Origin: Nitrospirales bacterium
Lineage (GTDB): Bacteria > Nitrospirota > Nitrospiria > Nitrospirales > UBA8639
Direction: 5' to 3'
Assembly (NCBI GenBank): GCA_029261295.1
Contig: JAJDBP010000002.1
Location: 310,001-374,000 of the forward strand
Length of the DNA: 64,000 nucleotides
The translations under genes and the position numbers were made by a program. Below the pieces are notes generated by a model. The model saw only the letters and a program-made list of their open reading frames with translations, searched no databases and was not told the DNA's origin. Of the stretch, positions 23,940-33,672 are shown piece after piece (position 1 is the stretch's first letter; each line of letters starts with the position of its first letter).

Positions 23940-26492
23940 ATGAGAGTTCACGAAATTGCAAAGAAGCTTGGGTTAGAAAGCCGTTTGGTTATTCCGGAGC
24001 TCGTGCGGCTTGGAATTGAGGTAACTTCTCATAGTAATGCTGTTGAAGATGATGCGGCTAAGTGGGCAATGGATGTGTTGCAAGGGAAGATATCCGACCC
24101 AAAAGGTGGCCCACCCGCTGTGGCGATTCCTGGTAAGGGGGAAATGAAGAAAGGTGGTGGGCGACTTCTAAAAAAGGAAGGGGTTGCTTCTGGGAAGGGC
24201 AAGGTGCTGCCTTCAGAGCCTCAAAAACCAGGCAAGAAGCATATTCTCATTAAAAAGAAAAAGACGGAAGAGGAGCTGGCCGCTGAGGCAGCGGAATTTC
24301 CTTCCATCAAAGATGAAAGTTCTGAAGCTCCTGAGGCTGTAAGTGCCTTGACAGGGGACACTCAGGGCATTGGAGAATTGGCTGCGGGAGTTTCTTCTCT
24401 GGAGTCTCCTGCCGAAGCTCAAGGTGCAAATGTTGCTGAATCCGTCGCTCTTGACCCACCAGTTCTTCCTTCAGATAAACCCGCTGATAAAGATAAGAAA
24501 ATTGAGGGGAAATTCGACAAAAAAGGTCCTGCGACTCCACGGGATAGCGTAGCAGACGAAAAATCCAAAAAAACTAAAAAAGGGCCGCGATTAAAAAATG
24601 AAGAAATGTTTGCCGCCAGATTTGAAGATGCTGCAGTGTGGCAGGACCTTCGCCCATTACCTACCTTGCGCCGAGAAGAGCGAGCACGCCAAGTTCAGCC
24701 TGCCTCGGTTGGTGAAACGACCAAACCAAGGAAAAAAGTGATGAAGGTGACGGCTGGAATATCTGTCAAAGATTTTGCCGAGACTCTAGGTCAAAAGCCG
24801 ACCGAAATCATTCGAAAATTAATGGATTTAAATGTTGTGACCACTCTGAATCAACCGATGGATCTTGATGCCGGGATTCTTATCGCTGAGGGCTATGGCA
24901 TTGCGGTCGAGGCTGTTGCACCTAAAGGAGGTGAAGCGCTTCTGGAGGATATCTTAGAGCCCAGTGGCGATGAACGATTGGAGCCGAGATCCCCAGTTGT
25001 GACGGTGATGGGACATGTTGATCACGGAAAAACGTCTCTGTTGGATGCCATTCGAAAAACCCAGGTGACGGATCGGGAGGCCGGAGGCATTACCCAGCAT
25101 ATTGGGGCATCATATGTGAAAGTTGGCGAAAAAGGCGTGACATTCCTCGATACGCCTGGGCATGAAGCCTTTACCGCGATGAGGGCTCGCGGAGCACAAA
25201 TGACGGATATTGTCGTCCTGGTGGTTGCGGCAGACGACGGAACGATGCCCCAGACGATTGAGGCTGTTAATCATGCCCAAGCGGCAAGTGTGCCTATTAT
25301 CGTAGCCATCAATAAAATTGATTTGCCTGGGGCGAATCCTGATCGAGTAAAACAAGGCTTGGCTGAATATGGACTGCTCCCTGAATCATGGGGAGGCCAA
25401 ACTATTTTTGTAGAAGTCTCAGCTAAAGAAGGCAAAGGCTTAGATAGTCTTTTGGACATGTTGTTGCTTCAAGCGGAAGTCATGGAGTTAAAGGCCAATT
25501 TGGCATGTTCTGCTCGGGGTGTTGTCCTAGAGGCCAAATTAGATAAAGGGCGTGGACCTGTAGCCACAGTATTAATTCAGGGTGGAACATTAAGCGTCGG
25601 TGACGTATTTGTGGTTGGGGCTGTGAGTGGACGAGTTCGTGGCCTGACATCGGATAAGGGTGTCCGTCTGAAAAAAGCCGGGCCTTCAACGCCTGTTGAA
25701 GTGATCGGGTTGTTAGGGGTCCCAGAAGCTGGAGACCAACTGGTTGTGGTGAAGGACGAGCGAGCAGCCAGAGACATTGCGGAAGACCGTATGCAAAAGC
25801 AAAAGGATGTTGGATTTGCGGCTTCGTCTCGGCCAACCTTGGATGATTTGTTTGCTGGAACTCAGGATGGCGATATCAAAGAATTGCCCGTACTACTCAA
25901 GGCGGATGCTCAAGGTTCAGTAGGGGCACTGGGTGATGCTTTGCAAAAGATTTCGACCGATGCGGTGAAGCTCAAGATCATTCATAGCGGTGTCGGCGGA
26001 ATTAATGAATCGGATGTGTTGTTAGCCGCCGCGTCCAAAGCGATTATTATTGGATTCCATATTCGGCCTGATTCTAATGCTGCGAATATTGCTGAACGAG
26101 AAGGGGTAGAGATTCGTCTGTATACCATTATTTATAATGTACTTGATGATGTTCGTTCCGCAGCAGAAGGGTTGTTAGCCCCCACCATAAAAGAACGGGT
26201 TTTAGGCCATGCTGAAGTCCGACAATTGTTTTCGGTTCCAAAGATGGGGACCATTTCTGGTTGTTATGTCACAGATGGTACGATCTCGCGGACAAATACG
26301 AAGGTACGGGTGGTGCGAGATCAGGTGGTGATATATGAGGGTAAAATTGGCTCATTGCGTCGGTTTAAAGATGATGCCAAAGAAGTTCAGCAGGGCTATG
26401 AATGTGGAATCGGAGTTGAAAATTTTAACGATGTAAAGTTGGGAGATGTTTTGGAAGCCTACGTTTTGGAGGAGTCGGCGACCAAATTATAA
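23940..26492 (+). CDS. infB: Translation initiation factor IF-2
   Basis: GTPase that brings initiator tRNA to the ribosome. It has 850 residues. The N-terminal 280 hold a small IF2-N module ([21 protein letters not shown]) and a low-complexity Lys/Glu/Pro linker. A second IF2-N module precedes the G domain. G motifs: [32 protein letters not shown]. Domains II-IV follow in order. It starts 9 bp after nusA, as in the standard operon. Confidence 0.97.
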   Translation: MRVHEIAKKLGLESRLVIPELVRLGIEVTSHSNAVEDDAAKWAMDVLQGKISDPKGGPPAVAIPGKGEMKKGGGRLLKKEGVASGKGKVLPSEPQKPGKKHILIKKKKTEEELAAEAAEFPSIKDESSEAPEAVSALTGDTQGIGELAAGVSSLESPAEAQGANVAESVALDPPVLPSDKPADKDKKIEGKFDKKGPATPRDSVADEKSKKTKKGPRLKNEEMFAARFEDAAVWQDLRPLPTLRREERARQVQPASVGETTKPRKKVMKVTAGISVKDFAETLGQKPTEIIRKLMDLNVVTTLNQPMDLDAGILIAEGYGIAVEAVAPKGGEALLEDILEPSGDERLEPRSPVVTVMGHVDHGKTSLLDAIRKTQVTDREAGGITQHIGASYVKVGEKGVTFLDTPGHEAFTAMRARGAQMTDIVVLVVAADDGTMPQTIEAVNHAQAASVPIIVAINKIDLPGANPDRVKQGLAEYGLLPESWGGQTIFVEVSAKEGKGLDSLLDMLLLQAEVMELKANLACSARGVVLEAKLDKGRGPVATVLIQGGTLSVGDVFVVGAVSGRVRGLTSDKGVRLKKAGPSTPVEVIGLLGVPEAGDQLVVVKDERAARDIAEDRMQKQKDVGFAASSRPTLDDLFAGTQDGDIKELPVLLKADAQGSVGALGDALQKISTDAVKLKIIHSGVGGINESDVLLAAASKAIIIGFHIRPDSNAANIAEREGVEIRLYTIIYNVLDDVRSAAEGLLAPTIKERVLGHAEVRQLFSVPKMGTISGCYVTDGTISRTNTKVRVVRDQVVIYEGKIGSLRRFKDDAKEVQQGYECGIGVENFNDVKLGDVLEAYVLEESATKL

Positions 26493-26519
26493 GGCGGATA
26501 TTATCGCGGGATAGAGTCA

Positions 26520-26807
26520 ATGGCCATGATTATTGGGTTGTGTACTGTAGAGCTACATTTCCCTGATGCCCAATCGCTCAAAAGTAAAAGAAAAATCCTA
26601 GTTAGCTTGAAAACTCGCCTTCAAAACCGATTCAACATATCCATTGCTGAAATTGATGAGAATCATCTCTGGCAAAAATCCATTTTGGGAATTGCGTCGA
26701 TTGCCAATGAAACGGCCAGAGTGAATCAGACGCTAGACTTTGTTCTCAATGATATACGAGCCAATCCGTCACTCGAACTTTTACGGTCTCAAATTGAAGT
26801 GCTATAA
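26520..26807 (+). CDS. DUF503 / YlxP-like protein
   Basis: A 95-residue protein of the YlxP family, commonly placed between infB and rbfA. The hallmark SLKSKRKILVSLKTRLQNRFN and IAEIDENHLWQKSILGIA blocks are clear. Proposed roles concern ribosome or RNA biology but are not established in the sequence. It is co-directional in the operon, with about 20 to 27 bp on each side. Confidence 0.88.
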   Translation: MAMIIGLCTVELHFPDAQSLKSKRKILVSLKTRLQNRFNISIAEIDENHLWQKSILGIASIANETARVNQTLDFVLNDIRANPSLELLRSQIEVL

Positions 26808-26828
26808 GGTCTTAATCCATTTTGAATC

Positions 26829-27221
26829 ATGCCAAAGTCAACAATCAGTCGGGCGACAAGAGTGGCCGATCAAATCCGGATGGAAGTCGCGGAGATTCTT
26901 TCACGAAAAATAAAAGACCCTCGAGTGCAGTTTGTCACGGTTACCGAAGTCAAAATGACGGCTGACCTCAAGATTGCCCGGGTCTATGTCTCGACATTAG
27001 CGCCAGAGCAATATAACCAACAAACGGCCCCAGGCCTCAAAAGTGCAGTAGGGTTTATTCGCACGGAGGTGGGTCGACGGTTGAATTTACGCTATACGCC
27101 TGAAATTGTGTTTTATCAAGATACGAGCGCAGAATATGCTGAAAGAATCGAAAAAATTCTTGACTCTCTTCCTCCCGAAGAACCCAATGATTCGAAAGAT
27201 TCTACTCTTTCTTCCATTTAG
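26829..27221 (+). CDS. rbfA: Ribosome-binding factor A
   Basis: Cold-shock 30S maturation factor that acts on 16S rRNA 5' processing. The 130 residues contain RVADQIRMEVAEILSRKIKDPR, VTEVKMTADLKIARVYVS and LRYTPEIVFYQD, all standard for RbfA. It lies between the YlxP-like gene and truB. Confidence 0.95.
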   Translation: MPKSTISRATRVADQIRMEVAEILSRKIKDPRVQFVTVTEVKMTADLKIARVYVSTLAPEQYNQQTAPGLKSAVGFIRTEVGRRLNLRYTPEIVFYQDTSAEYAERIEKILDSLPPEEPNDSKDSTLSSI

Positions 27222-27239
27222 AAGGAGAGCCATATATAC

Positions 27240-28232
27240 ATGACCCTCCTTTCTCCTACCATGGAACACTCGAACGTTAGCAATGACTTGGGGCCGGCAG
27301 GTCTTCATGGGGTGTTAATTGTGAATAAACCCGATGGATGGACATCTCATGATGTGGTGAAACGGGTTCGAACAGTTTTAGGAATCCAAAAGGTTGGTCA
27401 TGCTGGGACCTTGGATCCGCATGCAACCGGGGTGCTTCCGGTGTTAATTGGAAAGGGAACCAAAATCGCCCAATACCTTTTGGATTGGGACAAGGAATAT
27501 TCAGCGGTTCTGAAGTTGGGGGGAACGACTGATACCCAAGATGCATGGGGTACCATGCTAGAAGAGCGGGATTGTGAATCGTTGTCAGATGATAAAATTC
27601 GTTTAGCATTCAAGAGTTTCCAAGGTCCGATACAACAAGTTCCACCTATGTATTCTGCCGTGAAAGTGGGGGGGCAGCCCTTGTACAAAAAAGCGCGGAA
27701 AGGCCAAACTGTTGAACGCCAGGCCAAAACTGTGGTGATCCAGGATCTGGAGATTCAACGCGTGGCAATTCCTGAAGTCAGTTTCCGCGTGGCTTGTTCC
27801 AAAGGGACATATGTCAGGACATTATGTGCCGACATTGGGGATCAATTGGGTGTTGGGGGACATTTGAAGTGGTTACAACGCGGACGGGTCGGACCGTTAC
27901 GTCTTGATGAGGCTGTTGCTATGGAATCCCTTACTGAAGGGGTTGAATTATCGCAATTAAATGGAGCATGGTTGAGTTTGGATCAAGTGTTAAAAGAATT
28001 CCCTGCGGTGCAAGTGAATGGGGATGATGCTCGAAAAGTCTTGCATGGAAATGCCATTCCATGGAATCGAATAGAGTGGATTGGTGAGAAACCTGGAACG
28101 GCTACACTGGAAGAAGGCATACGAGTTCGTGTAAAAACCAAAGAAGGCGTGTTGTTGGCTCTAGGAACGGGGCCTTCCTTTCAAACAGGGCTGAGTGGTC
28201 CTGTGTTGGGGGTTGATACGCTATTGGGCTAG
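27240..28232 (+). CDS. truB: tRNA pseudouridine-55 synthase TruB
   Basis: Makes pseudouridine 55 in the T-loop of tRNAs. Catalytic Asp is in HAGTLDPHATGVLP. Further blocks are KEYSAVLKLGGTTDTQDAWG, VPPMYSAVKVGG and CSKGTYVRTLCADIG. A PUA-like C-terminal region is present, giving 330 residues. The first 20 residues are not conserved and an ATG at 27261 could be the start. Confidence 0.95.
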   Translation: MTLLSPTMEHSNVSNDLGPAGLHGVLIVNKPDGWTSHDVVKRVRTVLGIQKVGHAGTLDPHATGVLPVLIGKGTKIAQYLLDWDKEYSAVLKLGGTTDTQDAWGTMLEERDCESLSDDKIRLAFKSFQGPIQQVPPMYSAVKVGGQPLYKKARKGQTVERQAKTVVIQDLEIQRVAIPEVSFRVACSKGTYVRTLCADIGDQLGVGGHLKWLQRGRVGPLRLDEAVAMESLTEGVELSQLNGAWLSLDQVLKEFPAVQVNGDDARKVLHGNAIPWNRIEWIGEKPGTATLEEGIRVRVKTKEGVLLALGTGPSFQTGLSGPVLGVDTLLG

Positions 28233-28333
28233 GAGAATCGAGGAAAATTATTTAAGACCCGATTCGTATTTATAATGGTTATTAAAGAATAAGGCAGATT
28301 TTAAGTAGAGAAGGGTATTCCCAAGGAGGCATT

Positions 28334-28603
28334 ATGTCATTGACAAAGGAAGAAAAAACGGCAGCGGTGACTGCACATCAGATCCATGATCGAGACACAG
28401 GATCCTCAGAAGTTCAGATCTCGATATTGACAAAACGAATTACCAGTCTGACAGATCATTTCAAAACACACAAAAAGGACCACCATTCTCGTCGAGGATT
28501 ACTGAAAATGGTGAGTAAGCGTCGAAAATTGTTAGATTATTTACGGCGAGGAGATGAAGGAAAATATCAAGCGGTGATTGCCGCCTTAGGTATTCGAAAG
28601 TAA
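28334..28603 (+). CDS. rpsO: 30S ribosomal protein S15
   Basis: An 89-residue primary rRNA-binding protein of the 30S platform. [33 protein letters not shown] is the diagnostic block. The Shine-Dalgarno CCAAGGAGG is strong. It precedes pnp, the classic arrangement, and a small hairpin (28611-28625) lies just after its stop. Confidence 0.97.
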   Translation: MSLTKEEKTAAVTAHQIHDRDTGSSEVQISILTKRITSLTDHFKTHKKDHHSRRGLLKMVSKRRKLLDYLRRGDEGKYQAVIAALGIRK

Positions 28604-28776
28604 TGGCAATCTGCCCCATGGGCAGTAGTTTGGGTCGAACGCCTGATAGCATTTTCAAGGCCGGTGTCTTTTCGTCTTGGCCCACAGTCCTTCGCCCGGA
28701 TTCTTCAGCCAAAGCAGAAAACCCCAAATACAATATAAAAATTGAGCATTTATGAAGGATTCAGAAAGGTTGCAAC

Positions 28777-30882
28777 ATGATTCATGTCGTTGAAATGGAA
28801 CTTGGTGGGCGTCCGCTTCGGTTAGAAACTGGTCGAATGGCTAAACAGGCTGATGGCGCAGTGTTGGCCACCTACGCTGATACGGTCGTATTAGCCACGG
28901 CGGTGGCTTCGAGGACATATAAGCCTGACGCTGGGTTCATACCTCTCACGGTGAATTACCAAGAGAAGTTTTATGCTGCCGGGAAAATTCCTGGTGGGTT
29001 TTTCCGTCGGGAAGGCGCCCCAAGTGAAAAAGAGGTGTTGACGAGCCGATTGATTGACCGTCCGATTCGTCCGCTAATGCCTGATGGTTTTTACTATGAA
29101 ACTCAAATCATCGTGACCGTGCTGTCCATTGATCAAACGATGGCATCTGATGTGGTGGGTATTGTGGCTGCGTCTGCAGCCTTGGCCGTTTCGGATATCC
29201 CCTGTGCTGGGCATTTGGCGTCCGTCAGAATCGGTCGCATCAACGGAGAGTTTGTGGTCAATCCAGATCGAAGTGCCTTGGAAACAAGTGAATTGAATCT
29301 GGTCGTGGCGGGGACGCAGGATGCGGTCATGATGGTTGAGGCAGGGGCCAATGGGCTTTCCGAGGACACGATGCTTGAGGCAATTGAACTGGCGCATGCT
29401 GAAATAAAAAAAATCATTGCGAAGACCCAAGAGCTACAGGATAAGGTTGGGAAAGCGAAACGGGCGTTCCAAGCTGAAGCCCTTGACGCAGAGGTAGAAA
29501 AGGCCGTTCGCACACAAGCGGCTGCGGCGATTTGTGAGGCCATGTATATTCCTGGAAAAGCGGATCGCCAAGACCGGTTTAATCAAATCCTTCAAGAATC
29601 AATTGAGGCGGTTGCTGGTGAAGATGATGAGAAAAAGGCACACGTTAAGAGGGCGTTTCATGATTTGGAATATTCTGAAGTTCGAAGGATGATTTTAGAA
29701 AAGAAAACTCGGCCAGATGGGCGAAAGCTAGATGAAGTTCGTCCTATTACTTGTGAAGTGGGGCTGTTGCCGCGCACGCATGGCTCTGCCTTATTTACGC
29801 GAGGGGAAACGCAAAGTTTGGGGGTGGTGACGCTAGGAACGGGAGATGATGAACAGCGCATTGATGCCTTGGAAGGCGAATATTCTCGCGCCTTCATGCT
29901 GCATTATAATTTCCCTCCATTTAGCGTTGGCGAGGCGAAATTTTTGCGTGGGCCAGGACGACGAGAAGTGGGCCATGGGAAATTAGCTGAGCGGGCTTTG
30001 AGCGCGGTCCTGCCTACGAAAGAGGCATTCCCTTATACCATTCGAATCGTTTCAGAAGTGTTGGAGTCGAACGGGTCTTCCTCAATGGCCACGATTTGTA
30101 GTGGAACGTTGGCCCTTATGGACTCGGCTGCTCCGATCACGGCCCCGGTAGCAGGGATCGCCATGGGGCTCATCCTCGAAGGTGATCAGCTGGCCATTCT
30201 GTCTGATATTTCAGGCACGGAAGATCATTTAGGTGATATGGATTTTAAGGTAGCCGGAACGAAAGATGGTGTGACGGCCTTACAGATGGATATTAAGATT
30301 GGTGGGGTCACGCCCACTCTCATGCGACAAGCTCTCGCGCAGGCACGTGGAGGACGCATGACCATTTTGGAAAAAATGAATGAATGCCTCGCTACTCCTC
30401 GAACTGAATTGGCCCCCTATGCTCCTCGAATCAGCACGATTCAAATTAAGCAAGACAAGATTCGAGATATCATTGGTCCTGGAGGCAAAGTTATCCGTGG
30501 AATAATTTCGGAATGTGGCGTGAAAATGAATGTTGAAGATACCGGGATTGTGACGATTGCGGCAGTCGATGAGAGCTCGGCCAAGAAGGCCATGGATATG
30601 GTACGCGGCTTAGTTGAAGAGGCGGAGATAGGAAGAATTTACTTAGGGACGGTCAAGAAAATAATGGATTTTGGGGCATTTGTGGAAATCCTCCCGAATA
30701 TGGATGGACTCGTCCACATTTCTCAATTGGCTGCTCATCGTGTGGAATCTGTCTCAGATGAAGTGTCTGAAGGTGAAAAAATTCTGGTTAAAGTGCTGGA
30801 GATTGATCGACAAGGCAAAATCAGACTCAGCCGGAAAGAAGCGATGGCAGAACAACCCGAGAGCAATCAACCTTCGGCATAA
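28777..30882 (+). CDS. pnp: Polyribonucleotide nucleotidyltransferase (PNPase)
   Basis: Phosphorolytic 3'-5' exoribonuclease of the RNA degradosome. The 701 residues comprise two RNase PH domains (RREGAPSEKEVLTSRLIDRPIRPL; LPRTHGSALFTRGETQSL), a helical linker, a KH domain with IIGPGGKVIRGII and an S1 domain (GRIYLGTVKKIMDFGAFVEI). The 173-bp gap from rpsO contains a 6-bp hairpin CTGCCC/GGGCAG that could take part in RNA processing. Confidence 0.97.
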   Translation: MIHVVEMELGGRPLRLETGRMAKQADGAVLATYADTVVLATAVASRTYKPDAGFIPLTVNYQEKFYAAGKIPGGFFRREGAPSEKEVLTSRLIDRPIRPLMPDGFYYETQIIVTVLSIDQTMASDVVGIVAASAALAVSDIPCAGHLASVRIGRINGEFVVNPDRSALETSELNLVVAGTQDAVMMVEAGANGLSEDTMLEAIELAHAEIKKIIAKTQELQDKVGKAKRAFQAEALDAEVEKAVRTQAAAAICEAMYIPGKADRQDRFNQILQESIEAVAGEDDEKKAHVKRAFHDLEYSEVRRMILEKKTRPDGRKLDEVRPITCEVGLLPRTHGSALFTRGETQSLGVVTLGTGDDEQRIDALEGEYSRAFMLHYNFPPFSVGEAKFLRGPGRREVGHGKLAERALSAVLPTKEAFPYTIRIVSEVLESNGSSSMATICSGTLALMDSAAPITAPVAGIAMGLILEGDQLAILSDISGTEDHLGDMDFKVAGTKDGVTALQMDIKIGGVTPTLMRQALAQARGGRMTILEKMNECLATPRTELAPYAPRISTIQIKQDKIRDIIGPGGKVIRGIISECGVKMNVEDTGIVTIAAVDESSAKKAMDMVRGLVEEAEIGRIYLGTVKKIMDFGAFVEILPNMDGLVHISQLAAHRVESVSDEVSEGEKILVKVLEIDRQGKIRLSRKEAMAEQPESNQPSA

Positions 30883-30896
30883 CCCCATCTGGATTA

Positions 30897-32171
30897 ATGT
30901 CCATGTATAAAAAAGTGGTGTTGGATAATGGCGTGCGTGTAGTGCTTGAGCGGATGTCCTCTTTGAGGTCCGTGGCCCTAGGGGTGTGGGCGAATGTGGG
31001 GAGCCGCTACGAAATCAAAGGCGAGGAAGGCTACTCTCATTTCATTGAACATATGATGTTCAAGGGGACACGAAACCGAACTGCTGCGCAAATTTCCAAT
31101 GAGATTGATGCGTTGGGTGGGGAAATGAACGCCTTTACGACCCATGAGGCTACGGCTTTTTATGTCAAAGTCTTAGATCAGCAGGTGGGAGCGGCCTTTG
31201 ACTTATTGTCTGACCTTTTTCATCATTCGCGTTTCGGGCTTCGTGATCTTGAAAAAGAAAAGCAGATTGTGATGGAGGAAATCCGCACAGTTCAAGATGA
31301 TCCAGAAGATTACATCCATGAGTTACATGCCAAGGATGTTTTGGGTAATCATCCCATAGGGCGGCCGATTCTCGGAACGCCACGATCAATGCAACAAATG
31401 AGACGTCGTGCGCTGCTCCAGTATAAGCACAAACATTACCGGCCGGAAAACACAATCGTAGCAGTGGCTGGAAACTTTTCTTTCCCAAAGTTATTGGATC
31501 AAATCAATGAATATTTTGGGCAATGGCAAGGCGAACAGGCCATTGCCGTGCCTGAGAAAGTACGAAACAATGGGTGGCCGGACCATCCCTCAACCCAAAC
31601 AAGTTTTCATCAGAAGCCTTTAGAGCAGGTACATCTTTGTGTCGGATTTAATGGGCTTCAAGTTGGGCATCCTGATCGGTATGTGGCCCATGTGATGAAC
31701 ACGATCTTAGGCGGGGGTGTCAGTTCCCGATTGTTCCAGGAAGTTCGGGAAAAGCGTGGTTTGGCTTATACAATTTATACACATCTATCGAGTTTTCTCG
31801 ATGGAGGAACCTTAACAGTGTATGCGGCCACACGACCGACCGAAGTGGAAGCCGTCATTGATCAAATTTGCAAAGAAACAAAAAAAATGTGTCGTCGGGA
31901 AGTGGCTCAAAAGGAATTGGAGCGAACCAAAACGCAACTTAAAGGCAATTTGATGTTGGGTTTAGAGGGGACTTATGGTCGTATGAATAAACTGGCCAAA
32001 GACGAATTGTATCAGGGTCGTCATGTGACGCTTCAAGAAATTGTGAAGGCCATTGACCGAATTTCCCCCGAACAAATCCGGCAACTCAGTCAGAAGTTAT
32101 TAGATCAAAAGGAATTTGTAGTTACAGCCCTAGGTCCAATACCTAAAAAGGTAGTGGCAAAGTGGGGATGA
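30897..32171 (+). CDS. M16 family zinc peptidase
   Basis: A 424-residue pitrilysin-type peptidase. The inverted zinc motif HFIEHMMFKG (H-x2-E-H) is near residue 48, with the downstream Glu in EKEKQIVMEEI. The C-terminal half carries the usual non-catalytic M16 domain (NTILGGGVSSRLFQEVREKRGLAY). It lies 14 bp after pnp, like the YmxG-type peptidase in many bacteria. No signal peptide is visible, so it is likely cytoplasmic. Confidence 0.9.
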   Translation: MSMYKKVVLDNGVRVVLERMSSLRSVALGVWANVGSRYEIKGEEGYSHFIEHMMFKGTRNRTAAQISNEIDALGGEMNAFTTHEATAFYVKVLDQQVGAAFDLLSDLFHHSRFGLRDLEKEKQIVMEEIRTVQDDPEDYIHELHAKDVLGNHPIGRPILGTPRSMQQMRRRALLQYKHKHYRPENTIVAVAGNFSFPKLLDQINEYFGQWQGEQAIAVPEKVRNNGWPDHPSTQTSFHQKPLEQVHLCVGFNGLQVGHPDRYVAHVMNTILGGGVSSRLFQEVREKRGLAYTIYTHLSSFLDGGTLTVYAATRPTEVEAVIDQICKETKKMCRREVAQKELERTKTQLKGNLMLGLEGTYGRMNKLAKDELYQGRHVTLQEIVKAIDRISPEQIRQLSQKLLDQKEFVVTALGPIPKKVVAKWG

Positions 32172-32196
32172 GGCCAAAATTCTCATGGGAAATTGC

Positions 32197-32225
32197 TTGA
32201 CAACGATACCCTGTGCGAGTAGCAT
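32197..32225 (+). promoter_or_regulatory. Promoter of exported-protein genes
   Basis: TTGACA (32197-32202), 17-bp spacer, TAGCAT (32220-32225). It predicts a 5' leader of about 145 bases before the first exported-protein gene. Confidence 0.65.
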
Positions 32226-32376
32226 TGTCCCTCCCCAGACCAAGCCTTATTTTTAGGTGGAAATCGGGGTAAGAATAAGTAGTAAATTTGGGATTAAGGT
32301 TTGTAAGTTTTCAGAGGATAAAATGGTTAAGGTGTTTTTTAATTTTTGTCATTCTAACACTGTAAGGAGGGAGCAG

Positions 32377-32919
32377 ATGAAGAAGTCATCTCTACGTCGG
32401 GCGATGGTAGCTCTCTGTGCGTTTGGACTGCTAAGCATGGGTATGGCCGGAGCGGTTTACGCGCAAAAAGGCCCTGCTGCTGGTAATCCAAAGGCTAAGG
32501 GAGATTCAAAAGATGTCACCTCACAGGGTGATATTTCCATGAAAGGTGTGGCAGCCTCGAGTTTAAAAGGAAGAATTTTTGGACATTGGGCTGACAATCC
32601 TGATGGGGAAATTCTTTTCGGTATTCAATATTGGAATACCTCTGAGCCAGCGGAAGTGGGGAATCCTCCAGGTCGGGCTTCTGATGACCGTATTCAAACG
32701 CTTCCAGACCCATTAGTGTCCTGTTGTGGCTGGGGTTATCAAGGCGGTACGGACAAAAATAATCCGTACTCTGGTTGGTATACGCCACAAACTACGGTTC
32801 GGTTAGCAGTCAAAGATAAAGCCCTCATGGATCAAATGACTAAGGCCGCCCAAGATTTTGTGGCCATGGAAGTACAAGTGAGTGGACATACGGTCACGGG
32901 TTTTAAAATCTTGAACTAA
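32377..32919 (+). CDS. Exported protein of unknown function
   Basis: A 180-residue product. A clear Sec signal (KKSSLRRAMVALCAFGLLSMGMAGAVYA, cleavage after AYA-like VYA) ends near residue 29. The mature part has a VTSQGDISMKGVAASSLKGRIFGHW block and a CCGW pair, with no family I recognise. The start is fixed by AAGGAGG seven bases upstream rather than the in-frame start at 32257. It precedes another exported unknown by 60 bp, and both have strong Shine-Dalgarno sites, suggesting high expression. Confidence 0.75.
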   Translation: MKKSSLRRAMVALCAFGLLSMGMAGAVYAQKGPAAGNPKAKGDSKDVTSQGDISMKGVAASSLKGRIFGHWADNPDGEILFGIQYWNTSEPAEVGNPPGRASDDRIQTLPDPLVSCCGWGYQGGTDKNNPYSGWYTPQTTVRLAVKDKALMDQMTKAAQDFVAMEVQVSGHTVTGFKILN

Positions 32920-32979
32920 AGAAAAGTTTTACTCATTAATAAATGACATACAACTTTTTAGTCGAGGAGGGAAGCCATT

Positions 32980-33609
32980 ATGAAAGGTGCTAAGATGAAA
33001 GGATGGGCCTTTGTGGGAGCCATGGCGCTTGTAGGCACAATGGCCTCCAGTGCATTGGCAATCGAGGCATTCCAGGAACGGTTTGAATGGGGTGATTTAA
33101 GCAAGCCAACCACGCTTCATGCGCGGGTTGCAGTTGCTGACCCTTATGACAAAGCCGTCTGGGTTAATGTTGCCGTATTTGGTGGAAATGCTGAAAGTGG
33201 CTATTATTGGCAAAAATATTTCCCAGGCAAAAATATCAAAATGTATCCAGCAGACGATAAAGTCATGGGTGTTTTGAATGCAGCTGGGAAAGCTTCACAT
33301 AGCCAAGCCGTCATGACAGGTACCAAGCCATCGAATTACGGAATGGTTGAGATCGTGGTTCAAGAAAAAGAACAAAACAAGCGTATCATTCTTTCTGCTA
33401 AAGCTATTGATGATGTTGCGGGAACGCCTTCAAAACCACGTAGCATTCATGCTTTACGCTCAACTCCAGTAGCGCAAGCTACGGCTGATGAGAGCTGGCC
33501 ACAAAATCGGAAGATGCAATATGATGTGATGATCCCGGGTGGACCTACCATTTCCGGTGTCATTCCTTATTCCGATCAAGGGTTAGGAGTCTGGGATCCA
33601 GAAAAATAA
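32980..33609 (+). CDS. Exported protein of unknown function
   Basis: A 209-residue product with a Sec signal (MKGWAFVGAMALVGTMASSALA) ending near residue 27. The mature part includes HARVAVADPYDKAVWVNVAVFGGNAESGYYWQKYFPGK, which looks like beta structure; no family is recognised. GAGGAGG gives a strong Shine-Dalgarno. It is followed by the 13-bp terminator hairpin at 33637, so it ends a two-gene unit with the exported protein before it. Confidence 0.72.
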   Translation: MKGAKMKGWAFVGAMALVGTMASSALAIEAFQERFEWGDLSKPTTLHARVAVADPYDKAVWVNVAVFGGNAESGYYWQKYFPGKNIKMYPADDKVMGVLNAAGKASHSQAVMTGTKPSNYGMVEIVVQEKEQNKRIILSAKAIDDVAGTPSKPRSIHALRSTPVAQATADESWPQNRKMQYDVMIPGGPTISGVIPYSDQGLGVWDPEK

Positions 33610-33636
33610 TCTTTTTAGATTATCTCTAGTTTTAAA

Positions 33637-33672
33637 GAAAGGCCTGCGTACTACGCAGGCCTTTCTTTTTTT
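33637..33672 (+). terminator. Intrinsic terminator between convergent units
   Basis: Perfect 13-bp stem (33637-33649 with 33653-33665), 3-base loop and seven T residues on the plus strand. The minus-strand run after the hairpin is weaker. The mutS stop codon (33651-33653) lies at the hairpin apex. Confidence 0.9.
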
